Source of the DNA: an uncultured Lachnospiraceae bacterium
GTDB taxonomy: Bacteria > Bacillota_A > Clostridia > Lachnospirales > Lachnospiraceae
DNA: 6,259 nucleotides
Assembly: GCA_949957035.1 (NCBI GenBank)
Contig: CATLIP010000148.1
Coordinates: 1-6,259, forward strand
Direction of reading: 5' to 3'
The position numbers were made by a program, and so were the translations under genes. The notes under the pieces are model-generated. The model had not been told where the DNA came from. It made no database searches and saw only the letters and a program-made list of their open reading frames with translations. This document shows, piece by piece, positions 5,918-6,259 of the stretch. How positions within the stretch are numbered: position 1 is the first letter of the stretch; each line of letters starts with the position of its first letter.

Positions 5918-6259
5918 ATGCGATTAAATTTTTCACCAACATTACAGATTAACAATCTTTTTCAATCATATCAGATAAACCGAAGCGCAGCCAACAAGGT
6001 TGGCGGTAAGGCAGAATCCTCTGAGGAAGAACGGCGCGATACATTTACTCTGTCTTCAAGAGGAAAAGGCGCGAATATGATTAACAACCTTATGAAGCAG
6101 AAGATGGAGATTACCGACCGCAAAAATTCTCTGATTGCCTCTACAATCGAGAAAGGGGCTTCTATGGAGACTATCAAGACACAATTAGAAGCCTACGACG
6201 AGCAGCTTGAGAATATCGATGTACAGATTACACAGGCGATGGCCAGGGACCTCGAAAAG
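5918..6259 (+). CDS. Unrecognised charged, probably coiled-coil protein, 3' end outside the window
   Basis: The ATG at 5918 has AAGGAGGA (5903-5910) seven bases upstream, and 114 codons run open to the window edge. The first 35 residues (MRLNFSPTLQINNLFQSYQI and on) look flexible. A DTFTLSSRGKG segment (40-50) follows. From about residue 52 on, the sequence is charged with heptad-like hydrophobic spacing (MINNLMKQKMEITDRKNSLI, IKTQLEAYDEQLENIDVQIT), which suggests a long helix or coiled coil. No signal peptide, membrane segment or enzyme motif is visible. It is transcribed away from the operon, from a sigma-28-like promoter, so a link to motility or flagella is possible but inferred. I recall similar unnamed proteins in Lachnospiraceae, without a function. 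Confidence 0.85.
   Translation, partial: MRLNFSPTLQINNLFQSYQINRSAANKVGGKAESSEEERRDTFTLSSRGKGANMINNLMKQKMEITDRKNSLIASTIEKGASMETIKTQLEAYDEQLENIDVQITQAMARDLEK

Noticed and set aside
5971..6177. Minus-strand open frame of 68 residues
   Set aside because: It is a shadow of the plus-strand gene starting at 5918, which has a strong ribosome binding site and promoter.

Overview
The window looks like chromosomal DNA from a Gram-positive Clostridia, most likely Lachnospiraceae. The evidence is strong AAGGAGG-type ribosome binding sites, use of TTG and GTG starts, sigma-A-like and sigma-28-like promoters, and two large proteins of uncharacterised types that I associate with that family from memory. No database search was possible.

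Layout. From position 5731 down to about 70, everything reads on the minus strand and looks like one operon. In transcription order it is: a 647-residue protein with an N-terminal Cro/C1-type helix-turn-helix and a very long repetitive linker (5731-3788); a dGTP triphosphohydrolase of the HD superfamily, dgt (3777-2353); a 482-residue protein of unknown function with two conserved-looking ends and a repetitive linker (2284-836); the tRNA adenosine deaminase tadA (794-312); a broken Fic-family gene that keeps its ribosome binding site and start codon (299-157); and a rho-independent terminator (111-70). Gaps are 10, 68, 41 and 12 bases. The TAG stop of the helix-turn-helix gene lies inside the ribosome binding site of dgt, so those two are probably translationally coupled. 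Left of the terminator, a strong ribosome binding site is followed by an ATA codon and a short open frame that runs off the window. It may be the start of another gene or a decayed one.

The 186-base gap at 5732-5917 is a divergent promoter region. A near-consensus sigma-A promoter (TTGACT, 17 bases, TAGAAT) points left into the operon. About 20 bases away, a very good sigma-28 (SigD/FliA) motility-type promoter (TAAA, 16 bases, CCGATAT) points right into a gene that starts at 5918 and runs off the right edge. That gene encodes a charged, probably coiled-coil protein that I do not recognise.

How the genes relate. dgt (dNTP pool control) and tadA (wobble inosine in tRNA) are housekeeping enzymes. 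The helix-turn-helix protein is the obvious candidate regulator or DNA-binding partner, but nothing in the sequence proves that. The most unusual feature is that the two uncharacterised proteins flanking dgt each carry tandem 12-residue (36-base) repeats between conserved ends: ten units in the helix-turn-helix protein and four in the other. Two units are identical at the DNA level, which points to recent slippage or duplication.
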